Below, piece after piece: positions 1 through 6,786 of a DNA stretch of 9,657 nucleotides. Numbering within the stretch: the first letter of the stretch is position 1; the number at the start of each line of letters is the position of its first letter. The DNA lies in the NCBI GenBank assembly GCA_949957035.1, contig CATLIP010000088.1, forward strand, positions 1 through 9,657, read 5' to 3'. Under the pieces are notes generated by a model. That model saw only the letters and a list, made by a program, of their open reading frames with translations, was not told the DNA's origin and searched no databases. Both the position numbers and the translations under genes were made by a program. This DNA comes from an uncultured Lachnospiraceae bacterium. Lineage in GTDB: Bacteria > Bacillota_A > Clostridia > Lachnospirales > Lachnospiraceae.

Positions 1-1
1 A

Positions 2-100
2 GTCAATATCAGCAGATTGAAGAACAAGCTTTTGACAGATGCAATTTCCAATGTGAGAGGATTAGGATATATATGGACCGAAAAAGTCATAAGAAAGTAA
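2..100 (+). CDS. OmpR/PhoB-family response regulator, C-terminal tail only (partial)
   Basis: The second frame from the window edge encodes 32 residues ending at a TAA at 98-100. They read as the end of a winged-helix DNA-binding domain: an N-x-S-R-L-K-x-K-L recognition-helix stretch, then the V-R-G-L-G-Y hairpin typical of OmpR/PhoB regulators. The receiver domain and start lie outside the window. The gene overlaps the histidine kinase start at 73 by 28 bases, which points to translational coupling and a cognate pair. By inference this regulator controls the ABC genes downstream. The family assignment is firm; the exact subfamily cannot be read from so short a tail. Confidence 0.85.
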   Translation, partial: VNISRLKNKLLTDAISNVRGLGYIWTEKVIRK

Positions 101-1293
101 GGAAATATATCATCATTTATCTTGTATTCTTTGTATTTTTTTCCATGTTTTTGTTCCTTCTGGAAAGATATGAGGCCGCAAATGACAGGCAGAGGATGTT
201 TGGAATCATAGCGGCACATCCCGAGCTTGAAGCGGAAATCATAGCGGCATGGGAGAAGACGGAACGTACAAAAGACGAGGATGGCCTGAAAATCTTAAAA
301 GACAAGTATGGTTATGACCCAAACAACACCGCTTCCCATAATTCGTGGCGGATATTCTGGGGGGCAGGCCTATTGACAGGAACATTGGTGATTGTATGCA
401 TAGGGTATTGGGATTGCAGGAAGAGGGATGATTCCAGAGAAAATCTCCTCATACTGCACGAGAGCCTGGAACAATTCCGAAGAGGTGAATTTGGAGACAT
501 TCCGGATTACGAAAATGAATACAGGGCAAACTCGGAAGAGTGGAGGAAAGTGTGGGAGTCTCTGCGGGAGCTGGGCGTATATTTTGCGGCATTGAAACGG
601 GCGTGCCAGGAAGAGGAAGACAGCACAAAGGCGCTGATTACGGATATCTCTCACCAGTTAAAGACGCCTTTGGCATCTCTTAGGATGAGTTACGAGCTGG
701 TGTCGGATTATCAGCTTACCAGCAAGGAGCGTCTGGAGTTTCATGAGCAGGAAGAAAAAGAAATCGAGAAGCTTGAGATACTCTTGAAGGAATTGGTGAA
801 CCTGTCGCGGCTTGAAACTCGCATGATTCAGATCAAGCCTGTTTTGGCGGACTTGAGAGAGACCATTGCGGGAGCTGTGAGCCAGATTTATATGAAAGCC
901 AAGAATAAAGATATGGAGATTCAGGTGGAGATGGAGGAAGATATGGATATCTGCCATGACAGGAAATGGACGGAAGAGGCTTTCATCAATGTGCTGGATA
1001 ATGCTGTAAAATATTCGGGAACTCATACCAAGATAACGGTGCGGGTAACGCCTTTGGTCCAGAATGTGCTGATTGAGATCGAGGATGAGGGCATCGGGAT
1101 ACAAAAGGAGGAATTCATAAGAATCTACCACAGATTCTACCGGGGAGAGCGTGCAAAAAAAATGGCAGAAGAAGGAGCAGGAGTGGGCTTGTATCTTGCG
1201 AGAATGATTCTGGAACGTCAGGGCGGGACGATTTCTGCCAAGACGAAGGCAGGAAAAGGCACGGTATTTCGGATTACGCTTCCAAGCCGGTGA
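73..1293 (+). CDS. Membrane sensor histidine kinase
   Basis: This 406-residue sensor kinase autophosphorylates on histidine and passes the phosphate to the regulator encoded just upstream. Two membrane segments, about residues 12-30 and 95-112, enclose an extracytoplasmic sensor region of about 64 residues. A linker then leads to the dimerisation domain with the H-box D-I-S-H-Q-L-K-T-P (His194). The ATPase domain shows an N-box with Asn306 and Asn310, the G1 box D-E-G-I-G (338-342), an F-box near 351-357 and the G2 box G-A-G-V-G-L (368-373), so it looks catalytically complete. The ATG at 73 lies within the regulator gene, 5 bases after AGGA. The layout matches kinases that watch for envelope stress or antimicrobial peptides and control an adjacent ABC pump. 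The sensor loop is longer than the very short loop of BceS-type kinases. The ligand is unknown. Confidence 0.93.
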   Translation: MDRKSHKKVRKYIIIYLVFFVFFSMFLFLLERYEAANDRQRMFGIIAAHPELEAEIIAAWEKTERTKDEDGLKILKDKYGYDPNNTASHNSWRIFWGAGLLTGTLVIVCIGYWDCRKRDDSRENLLILHESLEQFRRGEFGDIPDYENEYRANSEEWRKVWESLRELGVYFAALKRACQEEEDSTKALITDISHQLKTPLASLRMSYELVSDYQLTSKERLEFHEQEEKEIEKLEILLKELVNLSRLETRMIQIKPVLADLRETIAGAVSQIYMKAKNKDMEIQVEMEEDMDICHDRKWTEEAFINVLDNAVKYSGTHTKITVRVTPLVQNVLIEIEDEGIGIQKEEFIRIYHRFYRGERAKKMAEEGAGVGLYLARMILERQGGTISAKTKAGKGTVFRITLPSR

Positions 1294-1305
1294 CATAAGA
1301 GGTAT

Positions 1306-1346
1306 CAAACCCTTACAAAACTGTTATGGTTTTTGTAAGGGTTTTG
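1306..1346 (+). repeat. 14-bp inverted repeat, probable regulator operator before the ABC genes
   Basis: Bases 1307-1320 pair perfectly with 1331-1344 around a 10-base loop. The right arm covers the place where the -35 box of the following promoter should be. A smaller near-palindrome, TTACA-N4-TGTTA at 1313-1326, is nested in it and resembles the short inverted repeats reported for BceR-type regulators. The palindrome could also act as a weak terminator for the kinase transcript, since the right arm ends in TTTT, but there is no separate T-run after the stem. I favour an operator bound by the linked response regulator; this is inference. Confidence 0.6.
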
Positions 1347-1360
1347 CAATGTTAGAAAGG

Positions 1361-1366
1361 TATAAT
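1361..1366 (+). promoter_or_regulatory. Promoter -10 box for the ABC transporter genes
   Basis: A perfect TATAAT lies 30 bases before the ATPase ATG. No good -35 hexamer sits 16-18 bases upstream (1337-1344), where the right arm of the palindrome is found instead. A strong -10 with a missing -35 is the usual look of an activator-dependent promoter. Transcription would start near 1373. Confidence 0.6.
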
Positions 1367-1396
1367 AGGGTTTAACAAATAGGCAGGAGGTAATCT

Positions 1397-2080
1397 ATGA
1401 ATACAGACAGCAGTAAGATTCTAGTGGTGGAAAATCTGGTAAAATATTATGGAACAGGTGAAAGTCAGGTTCGGGCGGTAGACCATACGGATCTGGAAAT
1501 CGAGAGAGGGAAGTTTACGGCAATCGTAGGCCGTTCCGGTTCCGGTAAGTCTACGCTCCTGCATTTGATTGGAGGATTGGACAGACCGGATGAAGGGAAA
1601 GTATGGATAGAAGGAAAGGATATCTTTGCCCTGAAGGACGACAGGCTGGCAGAGTTCCGGAGAAAGAAGATTGGATTCATTTTTCAGGACTTCAATTTGA
1701 TTCCATCTTTGAATGTGTGGGAGAATATCGTACTTCCCCTGGGTCTTGACAATCGGAAGGTAAGAAAGGAAGACGTGGAGGAGGTTCTTGAGAAGATTGG
1801 GATTGCGGATAAAAAGGATACGATGCCCAATGCGCTGTCAGGGGGACAGAAGCAGCGGACGGCCATTGCAAGGGCATTGGTGACAAATCCGGCCATGATT
1901 CTGGCGGATGAACCGACCGGGAATCTTGATTCACAGACAGAGTTAGAGGTGATGAGCCTTCTGAAAAGCTGTGTGAAGGATATGGGGCAGACGCTGGTTA
2001 TGATTACCCATGATGAGATGATTGCCCAGATGTCAGACCGGATGATTGAGATTGAAGACGGTAAGGCGGTGAATTGCTGA
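1397..2080 (+). CDS. ABC transporter ATP-binding protein (MacB/LolD/BceA-like)
   Basis: This 227-residue cytoplasmic ATPase powers the FtsX-type permease encoded next. All ABC motifs are present: Walker A G-R-S-G-S-G-K-S-T (45-53), Q-loop Gln97, signature L-S-G-G-Q (147-151), Walker B I-L-A-D-E-P (Asp171, Glu172), D-loop S/L-D near 177-179 and H-loop His205. The length and the F-Q-D-F-N-L-I-P Q-loop context are typical of the LolD/MacB/BceA group that pairs with FtsX permeases. A strong AGGAGG at 1385-1390, six bases before the ATG, fixes the start. The stop codon overlaps the permease start codon, so the two are made together. By family it probably serves peptide-antibiotic resistance or another mechanotransmission task rather than import; the substrate cannot be read from the sequence. 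Confidence 0.95.
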   Translation: MNTDSSKILVVENLVKYYGTGESQVRAVDHTDLEIERGKFTAIVGRSGSGKSTLLHLIGGLDRPDEGKVWIEGKDIFALKDDRLAEFRRKKIGFIFQDFNLIPSLNVWENIVLPLGLDNRKVRKEDVEEVLEKIGIADKKDTMPNALSGGQKQRTAIARALVTNPAMILADEPTGNLDSQTELEVMSLLKSCVKDMGQTLVMITHDEMIAQMSDRMIEIEDGKAVNC

Positions 2081-4539
2081 TGAAAATGACAACGAGAGTC
2101 GCTTATGACAATATGAAATACTATAAGAGCAGGAATATATTGATTGGGATTGCAATCGTGCTGACGACGCTGTTGTTATTGGTCATTCCTACGGTAGGGA
2201 AGGGGATGGCAGATTATCAATTTGCAGCGGTGAGAAAGATCTATCCCTCATGGCATGCCCTTTACCGAAATGTGGATGAAGAGACAGTCCGCCAACTGGC
2301 CGTACATCATGATATTTCCACATATGGACTTAGAAGTGATGCGGGATATATGAATTTGGCCGACGCGCAAGTTTCCATGATGTTCATGGATGCGAAAGGG
2401 CTTGAATTATACAAAATGGAGCTGGCCAAAGGAAGATTGCCGGAACAAAAGGATGAGATCGTGGTTTCGGAGGGAATACTGAATGAACTGGGACAGCAGG
2501 GAGAGATTGGAGAAACGGTCACAGTCCCTTACCAGATATACCGGGGCGGGGAGCTGGACCTGACAGAGACAAAGGAGTTCCGGATCTGCGGATTTTTTGA
2601 AGACAGCCCCCGCAATCTTGAGACTCGGAACTATACGTCTCTGGTATCGGAGGAATTTTTGAAAGACGAGGTTCCGAAAGAGGATATTGCTTACCGTTTC
2701 CTTCTGCAGATCAATAACACGGATAAAGCCACAACGGATAACATAGAAAAAAGGATTAAGGACATTGGCAGGCAATTTGGAATTTCGGAAAATGAAACGA
2801 ATATTAATACGGAGTATCTGGCGGCCAACTATGTAGATCCGGCCACGATACCTGTGGTCATTGCGATTATGGCTATCGTCATGCTGGCTGGAGTGATTAC
2901 CATCTACAGTATCTATTATGTTTCCATGAACCAGAGGGTCCAGGAATTTGGAAGGCTGAAAGCGATTGGCGCAACGAAGTGTCAGATCAAGCAGATCGTG
3001 CTGCGGGAGGGCTTGTGCGTTGCCGGTTTTGCAATCCCGGTGGGGCTGTTCCTGGGCACACTGTCATCCAATGCAGTCATGTCCCTGTTTATCTATATAT
3101 TGGGTGATGAGGGCGAGCTTATGAAGGCTGTAGCTAAGATAGCAAAGAGCGGCGAGGTATCCCTTTGTTATTGGTGGGCTTATCTCATTGCAATTTCAGT
3201 GACCTTATGTACCGTATATATTTCTCTGCTCCGTCCTATGCATAAGGCGGCAAAAATCTCAGAAGTAGAGGCAATGCGGGGGCAGGGGACTGGGAAAAAG
3301 CTCCGAAGCAGCAGAAAGGGGTACGAGTATCTTACCGTTGGAAGGCTGACATTGCGGAATCTTATGGACAATAAGAAGAAAAGTGCGGTTACGGTTCTCT
3401 CCATGGCCGTTACAGGAGTGTTTTTGATGGTGGTCGCTACGGTCTTATCCTGTGCGAATCCAAGGGAGAGCGCCAACAGCTCTTTGGTAGGACAGTATGA
3501 GATTACGCCTGTTATCGAAGAGTATGACAAGGAACATCCGGAACTGAAATGGTCAGAGGTGCAGAAAGATAATCCCTTGGATGAGACATTAAAGCAGCAG
3601 ATTGAAAATCTTCCTGGGGTAGAGAAGGTCGATGCGTTTACCACAGTCAGAGTAACGGGCGAATTGTTCATGGAAGGTGATTCTAATTCGATCAATGGAG
3701 TCCCGGAAGAATATGCCAAAGAACTGGAAAAAGGGATAGAGAAAGGGAAAGTGACCTATGAAGAATTAAAATCCGGAGACAAGGTGATTATGGACAGGGC
3801 GCTGAGTCAGTGGTATCCGGATCTGGATGTGGGAAGTAAGCTGAAATTAACGGTTCATGACGGCGATCGGGAGTATGAGAAAGAAATTGAGATAGCGGCA
3901 GTAGGGAATTATAGGACTGGCCTTACGAACTATGCGTGGCTGATCATGGCAAAGGAAGCTGCAGACCGGTTGAGTGATAATAATTCCACCAGATATTTCC
4001 ATGTATATGCAGATAAGGACTATGACCAGAAGCTTTTCGAGTCTTTAGACGGAATCGTAAAGGCATCTGGAAGGATTGAGATGCAGACTTGGAAAAGTGA
4101 ATATGACCACTGGAAATCAGCCATGGCAACCACCAGCGGAGCCGCCTATGCGTTTCTTGGGATACTGGCATTGATCAGTGTGATGAATCTGATCAACACC
4201 ATGTTGAACAGTGTCCATGTGCGTAAGAAAGAGCTTGGCATGATGCAGGCCATTGGAATGTCTGATTCGCAGCTCATGAAAATGCTCCAGTTGGAGGGAA
4301 TTTTCTATACGGCAGGCACGCTCCTGATATCTGTGGGACTGGGAAGCCTTGCCGGATATCCCGTATTTCTGTATGCAAAGAATGATAAAATGTTTAATAT
4401 TACCACTTACCATTATCCAGCGGCGGCAGCCCTTATCTTGGCGGCAGCGCTGATATTGATTCAGGTTTTGCTGGCAGTCGGGATAGGAAAGTCTGTGCGG
4501 AAGGACTCACTGATTGACAGAGTACGGTTCAGCGAGTGA
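2080..4539 (+). CDS. FtsX/MacB-type ABC transporter permease, two FtsX domains
   Basis: This is an 819-residue membrane subunit partnered with the ATPase upstream. Counting from the chosen ATG, about eight membrane segments can be seen, near 19-39, 258-281, 306-339, 363-384, 436-458, 686-710, 740-764 and 780-802. They form two repeats of one helix, a periplasmic-type domain of about 220 residues, and three helices. Each repeat carries the FtsX cytoplasmic-loop signature after its second helix: E-F-G-R-L-K-A-I-G-A near 289-298 and E-L-G-M-M-Q-A-I-G-M near 718-727. The ATG at 2080 overlaps the ATPase TGA by one base, with AAGGCGG 10 bases upstream. A TTG at 2074 and an ATG at 2086 are alternatives. 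The two large external domains suggest work on a bulky envelope substrate such as a peptide or lipid-linked molecule. The substrate is unknown. Confidence 0.92.
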   Translation: MKMTTRVAYDNMKYYKSRNILIGIAIVLTTLLLLVIPTVGKGMADYQFAAVRKIYPSWHALYRNVDEETVRQLAVHHDISTYGLRSDAGYMNLADAQVSMMFMDAKGLELYKMELAKGRLPEQKDEIVVSEGILNELGQQGEIGETVTVPYQIYRGGELDLTETKEFRICGFFEDSPRNLETRNYTSLVSEEFLKDEVPKEDIAYRFLLQINNTDKATTDNIEKRIKDIGRQFGISENETNINTEYLAANYVDPATIPVVIAIMAIVMLAGVITIYSIYYVSMNQRVQEFGRLKAIGATKCQIKQIVLREGLCVAGFAIPVGLFLGTLSSNAVMSLFIYILGDEGELMKAVAKIAKSGEVSLCYWWAYLIAISVTLCTVYISLLRPMHKAAKISEVEAMRGQGTGKKLRSSRKGYEYLTVGRLTLRNLMDNKKKSAVTVLSMAVTGVFLMVVATVLSCANPRESANSSLVGQYEITPVIEEYDKEHPELKWSEVQKDNPLDETLKQQIENLPGVEKVDAFTTVRVTGELFMEGDSNSINGVPEEYAKELEKGIEKGKVTYEELKSGDKVIMDRALSQWYPDLDVGSKLKLTVHDGDREYEKEIEIAAVGNYRTGLTNYAWLIMAKEAADRLSDNNSTRYFHVYADKDYDQKLFESLDGIVKASGRIEMQTWKSEYDHWKSAMATTSGAAYAFLGILALISVMNLINTMLNSVHVRKKELGMMQAIGMSDSQLMKMLQLEGIFYTAGTLLISVGLGSLAGYPVFLYAKNDKMFNITTYHYPAAAALILAAALILIQVLLAVGIGKSVRKDSLIDRVRFSE

Positions 4540-4541
4540 TA

Positions 4542-5618
4542 TTATCCTTTCTTGCGGTATTTGGATGGCGTTGTGCCGAATTTTTCCTTAAAAATTTTGT
4601 AAAAATATCCTTTGTTGTGATATCCTACAAGTTCTGTAATCTCCTCCACGCTCCGGGTGGAGGAGATTAGCATATGCTCCGCATGTTCAAGGCGGATCTG
4701 CTGTACATAATCGGAGTAGGTAAGCCCTGTCTTATTTTTGATGATCCGGTTGAAATAATCCTCTTGAAAATGAAATTCTCTGACCAGTTCTTGGATGGTA
4801 ACAGTGGCATAATGACGTTTGATATAGTCTGAAATTTCCTCGAATACAATCCAGTTCATGGTCTTTCTCTGCTCTTTTGAGAGAGAAAAATCATACTTTG
4901 TGCTGATGATCCGGAAGATGCGCAGCAACAGCCCTTTGCAGATATAGTGGGAACCGATCCTGCCATGGTACAGCTCGTCAAGAAGAAGGCAAAGGCATTG
5001 CTCCAGTTCCTCGGCAGGAGCGGCGTCTGCATTCGGGCGGAAATGCAGGTATTGCTGCAGGTCTTTCTGTTTCAGCAGCGCGGACTGCAGGAACGAAATG
5101 ATCTTCTGTGTGGCAACCGTTTCATCCATGATCTCTGAGAAGATATCGTTGGCAATCCCAAGGAACAGGACGATTGCGGGCTTCTTGAGCAGATAGTCCT
5201 GATGCAGGCAGTTCTTGTCAATGAGGCACAGGTCTCCCTTGGAAAATACGATGTCGCGCCCAAGTATCCGTTGGCGGAATTCGCCTTCTACCACGTATGC
5301 CAGCTCGATATAATCGTGTGTGTGGAGCTGGGTCTTCTCGCCGGAGGCAAAATGCAGCTGATAGCAGAAGTGTTCCGGCGCGGGACAGAGGGTGGTGCGT
5401 AAGGCAGAAGAGGTCTGTTCCGGCTCGGCGGCATTGGCAGAGCCGATGTTCCAACACAGTGCAAAGATACGTTCGCTTGGAGGAAGGGGATAGGTCTTGA
5501 CTTCATGGGCGGACTTGGAGTATTCCGGGCAGACAAGGCGTGAGCCGAGCCTGTGCTCCGGGGGCAGCATGAGTTTTTCGGTTGTGGTAATGTGGTTGCA
5601 TAAATCCGAGAGAGTCAA
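4542..5618 (-). CDS. AraC-family transcriptional regulator with N-terminal cupin
   Basis: This 358-residue regulator has a cupin-like sensor half and a DNA-binding half. The sensor region, about 80-160, contains H-T-H-D-Y-I-E-L-A-Y-V-V-E-G (99-112) and F-S-K-G-D-L (125-130), the usual AraC-ligand cupin pattern. Residues about 258-357 form two helix-turn-helix motifs, ending with the classic V-G-Y-H-N-K-G-Y-F-Y-K-I-F-K-E-K-F-G family signature (331-348). Translation appears to start at a TTG, since AAAAGGGG lies nine bases upstream and the first in-frame ATG comes only at codon 17. It follows the S-component gene by 66 bases on the same strand with no clear terminator between, so it may share that transcript. 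It converges on the permease gene with two bases between stop codons. The ligand and target genes are unknown; sugar- or stress-responsive control is typical of the family. Confidence 0.93.
   Translation of the reverse strand: MTLSDLCNHITTTEKLMLPPEHRLGSRLVCPEYSKSAHEVKTYPLPPSERIFALCWNIGSANAAEPEQTSSALRTTLCPAPEHFCYQLHFASGEKTQLHTHDYIELAYVVEGEFRQRILGRDIVFSKGDLCLIDKNCLHQDYLLKKPAIVLFLGIANDIFSEIMDETVATQKIISFLQSALLKQKDLQQYLHFRPNADAAPAEELEQCLCLLLDELYHGRIGSHYICKGLLLRIFRIISTKYDFSLSKEQRKTMNWIVFEEISDYIKRHYATVTIQELVREFHFQEDYFNRIIKNKTGLTYSDYVQQIRLEHAEHMLISSTRSVEEITELVGYHNKGYFYKIFKEKFGTTPSKYRKKG
4637..4669. repeat. Perfect 13-bp inverted repeat inside the araC-type gene
   Basis: Bases 4637-4649 pair without mismatch with 4657-4669 around a 7-base loop. 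The arms read as the I-S-S-T and V-E-E-I codons in the DNA-binding domain. The hairpin lies about 100 bases past the permease stop codon. No T-run follows on either strand, so it is not a standard intrinsic terminator. It could still slow or stabilise the 3' end of the plus-strand transcript, or it may be chance within coding sequence. Confidence 0.55.
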
Positions 5619-5627
5619 AATTGGTAT

Positions 5628-5635
5628 CCCCTTTT
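5628..5635 (-). promoter_or_regulatory. Ribosome binding site for the AraC-type gene's TTG start
   Basis: On the minus strand this reads AAAAGGGG and ends nine bases before the TTG at 5618. It is the only good Shine-Dalgarno match near the gene's 5' end and supports the TTG start over the ATG at codon 17. Confidence 0.6.
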
Positions 5636-5684
5636 CTATTATTATTTGGTGAATCCGTATTGCCGGATAGAGTGAGGTAACGTG

Positions 5685-6218
5685 TTAAAGAGTATTCTTT
5701 GGGCATGTATCATGCAGTTTCCCAAGAAGCGCCCGAATCGGACGGTAGCAGACCAGCGATACGGCGACGTTCCCCGCGCAGTGGAGCAGGTCGAAGGGAA
5801 TGCCGGACACCCAGTAAGAGAAGCCGGCAGCCCATCCGCCTGCAAAGAAGTAGGGGATGGAATACAAGAATCCAAAGGAAAGTCCGTATGCCCCAAGGAT
5901 TGCACTGGTTGTAATGACCGATGTCTGCTGTTTTTTGCTGAAAATTACGAACAGCGCCAGAATGCTCCATATATACAGATAGCCGAACCACCATAGGCCG
6001 AAACCGTAGATGCATCCCTCAAGGAACACGAATACATAGATGATAAGGAATGCCTTTTTCCGGTAGATCTGTGTATAAATGTAGACCAGAAGGGATACGA
6101 TTTCTATGTTGGGCAGATAGGACATGCCCACCTGCCCAATGAGCAGGATCGCGCTCAGGAGCGCCATGCTTACCAGTTCGGTTGTATTGACTTTGTTCAG
6201 TGTTTTTCGTGTTTCCAT
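5685..6218 (-). CDS. ECF transporter S component, probably for cobalamin or a related corrinoid
   Basis: This 177-residue integral membrane protein has about six hydrophobic helices, near 14-33, 37-51, 55-73, 77-94, 103-124 and 140-160. That size and topology fit the substrate-binding S component of an energy-coupling-factor importer. Hallmarks of the family seen here are the N-terminal E-L-V-x-M-A-L-L-S-A-I-L-L helix and the late motif G-I-P-F-D-L-L-H-C-A-G-N (139-150). No EcfA, EcfA' or EcfT gene is nearby, so it would share the cell's common energising module, as group II ECF systems do. The ATG at 6218 follows AAGGG by seven bases, and the gene begins 26 bases after the DUF4430 gene. The upstream cobalamin riboswitch argues for B12 or a B12 precursor as substrate. 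That is context inference; the sequence alone does not prove the ligand. Confidence 0.85.
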   Translation of the reverse strand: METRKTLNKVNTTELVSMALLSAILLIGQVGMSYLPNIEIVSLLVYIYTQIYRKKAFLIIYVFVFLEGCIYGFGLWWFGYLYIWSILALFVIFSKKQQTSVITTSAILGAYGLSFGFLYSIPYFFAGGWAAGFSYWVSGIPFDLLHCAGNVAVSLVCYRPIRALLGKLHDTCPKNTL

Positions 6219-6244
6219 TATCCTGCCCTTCTGTCACTAGAGGT

Positions 6245-6658
6245 TTAATATCCTTCTGTCAGAGTCAGCTCAAATTTATCCCCGTCTTCGATGGGCGTCT
6301 GGTCGGCGGAAGTGTTCAAGGTTTCCCCGCCTTTGGTGATGCACCACCACTGTTCCCTGGAATCGTCGGCTGTCTCGCCGTCTACGGAGGTGATGAACAT
6401 GCCGAATTCACCCTCGGTTCCCTCGACGAGTTCTTCAGCTTTTAACACGTCTCCAAGATAAGCTTCATCTGTCTGATAAATGAAATCTTTGGAGGATTCG
6501 TCTCCATGTACCACAGTTACGGTAATCTCCTTTGCCCCGGCCTTGCCTTCGGGCATGAATACTTTGTAGATGCCGAACATGGCGATTGCAGCGACAATCA
6601 GTGCGGCAATCAGGAGAATTACTTTTTTGTTGGATTGTTTTTGGTCTTTTTGTTCCAT
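6245..6658 (-). CDS. Membrane-anchored DUF4430 (transcobalamin C-terminal-like) protein
   Basis: This 137-residue protein has a charged N-terminus, one hydrophobic helix (about 12-30) and an external domain. The helix looks like an uncleaved signal anchor, as there is no lipobox cysteine. The external part (about 44-137) resembles DUF4430, the small beta-rich fold also found as the C-terminal domain of animal transcobalamin and intrinsic factor. Visible marks are I-T-V-T-V-V-H (45-51), Y-L-G-D-V-L-K (67-73), G-E-F-G-M-F-I-T-S-V-D-G (83-94), W-W-C-I-T-K-G-G (104-111) and the closing I-E-D-G-D-K-F-E-L-T-L-T (123-134). The ATG at 6658 is chosen because AAAGGA lies nine bases upstream and the riboswitch terminator lies beyond it. 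The open frame continues upstream only through non-coding leader. With the riboswitch and S component it probably captures corrinoid at the cell surface; that role is inferred. Confidence 0.87.
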   Translation of the reverse strand: MEQKDQKQSNKKVILLIAALIVAAIAMFGIYKVFMPEGKAGAKEITVTVVHGDESSKDFIYQTDEAYLGDVLKAEELVEGTEGEFGMFITSVDGETADDSREQWWCITKGGETLNTSADQTPIEDGDKFELTLTEGY

Positions 6659-6667
6659 TTCTTTTGT

Positions 6668-6673
6668 TCCTTT
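6668..6673 (-). promoter_or_regulatory. Ribosome binding site of the DUF4430 gene
   Basis: It reads AAAGGA on the minus strand and ends nine bases before the ATG at 6658. It decides the start, since the open frame runs much further upstream through the riboswitch. Confidence 0.75.
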
Positions 6674-6710
6674 CTTCTGTTGAGTTTGAATATCATTGCA
6701 AAATTTCCAA

Positions 6711-6745
6711 AAGAAACAAAAAAGTTTGCTCATGAAAGCAAACTT
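6711..6745 (-). terminator. Intrinsic terminator of the cobalamin riboswitch
   Basis: On the minus strand a perfect 9-bp stem (6737-6745 with 6722-6730, six-base loop) is followed at once by a T-rich run, TTTT-G-TTT, at 6721-6714. It sits between the aptamer and the DUF4430 ribosome binding site. This is the standard place for a transcriptional OFF switch that stops the message when cobalamin is bound. Confidence 0.88.
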
Positions 6746-6786
6746 CCCCCTTAATAGTGCAATAGAGATAGAATGTTTCGCTTTGG

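Noticed and set aside
658..1308. A 216-codon open frame antisense to the histidine kinase
   Set aside because: It mirrors the kinase coding frame, has no ribosome binding site and shows no recognisable domain. The sense frame has all kinase motifs.
1306..1346. A strong intrinsic terminator after the kinase gene
   Set aside because: The stem is good, but no T-run follows outside it and a promoter overlaps it, so I call it an operator first and a terminator second.
2074..2079. A TTG start for the permease, overlapping the ATPase more
   Set aside because: ATG at 2080, overlapping the stop codon by one base, is the more usual coupled start. The TTG is only four bases from the GGCGG, though it cannot be excluded.
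3180..3719. A 179-codon open frame antisense to the permease
   Set aside because: Its composition is that of a reversed membrane-protein frame with no family marks or start signal.
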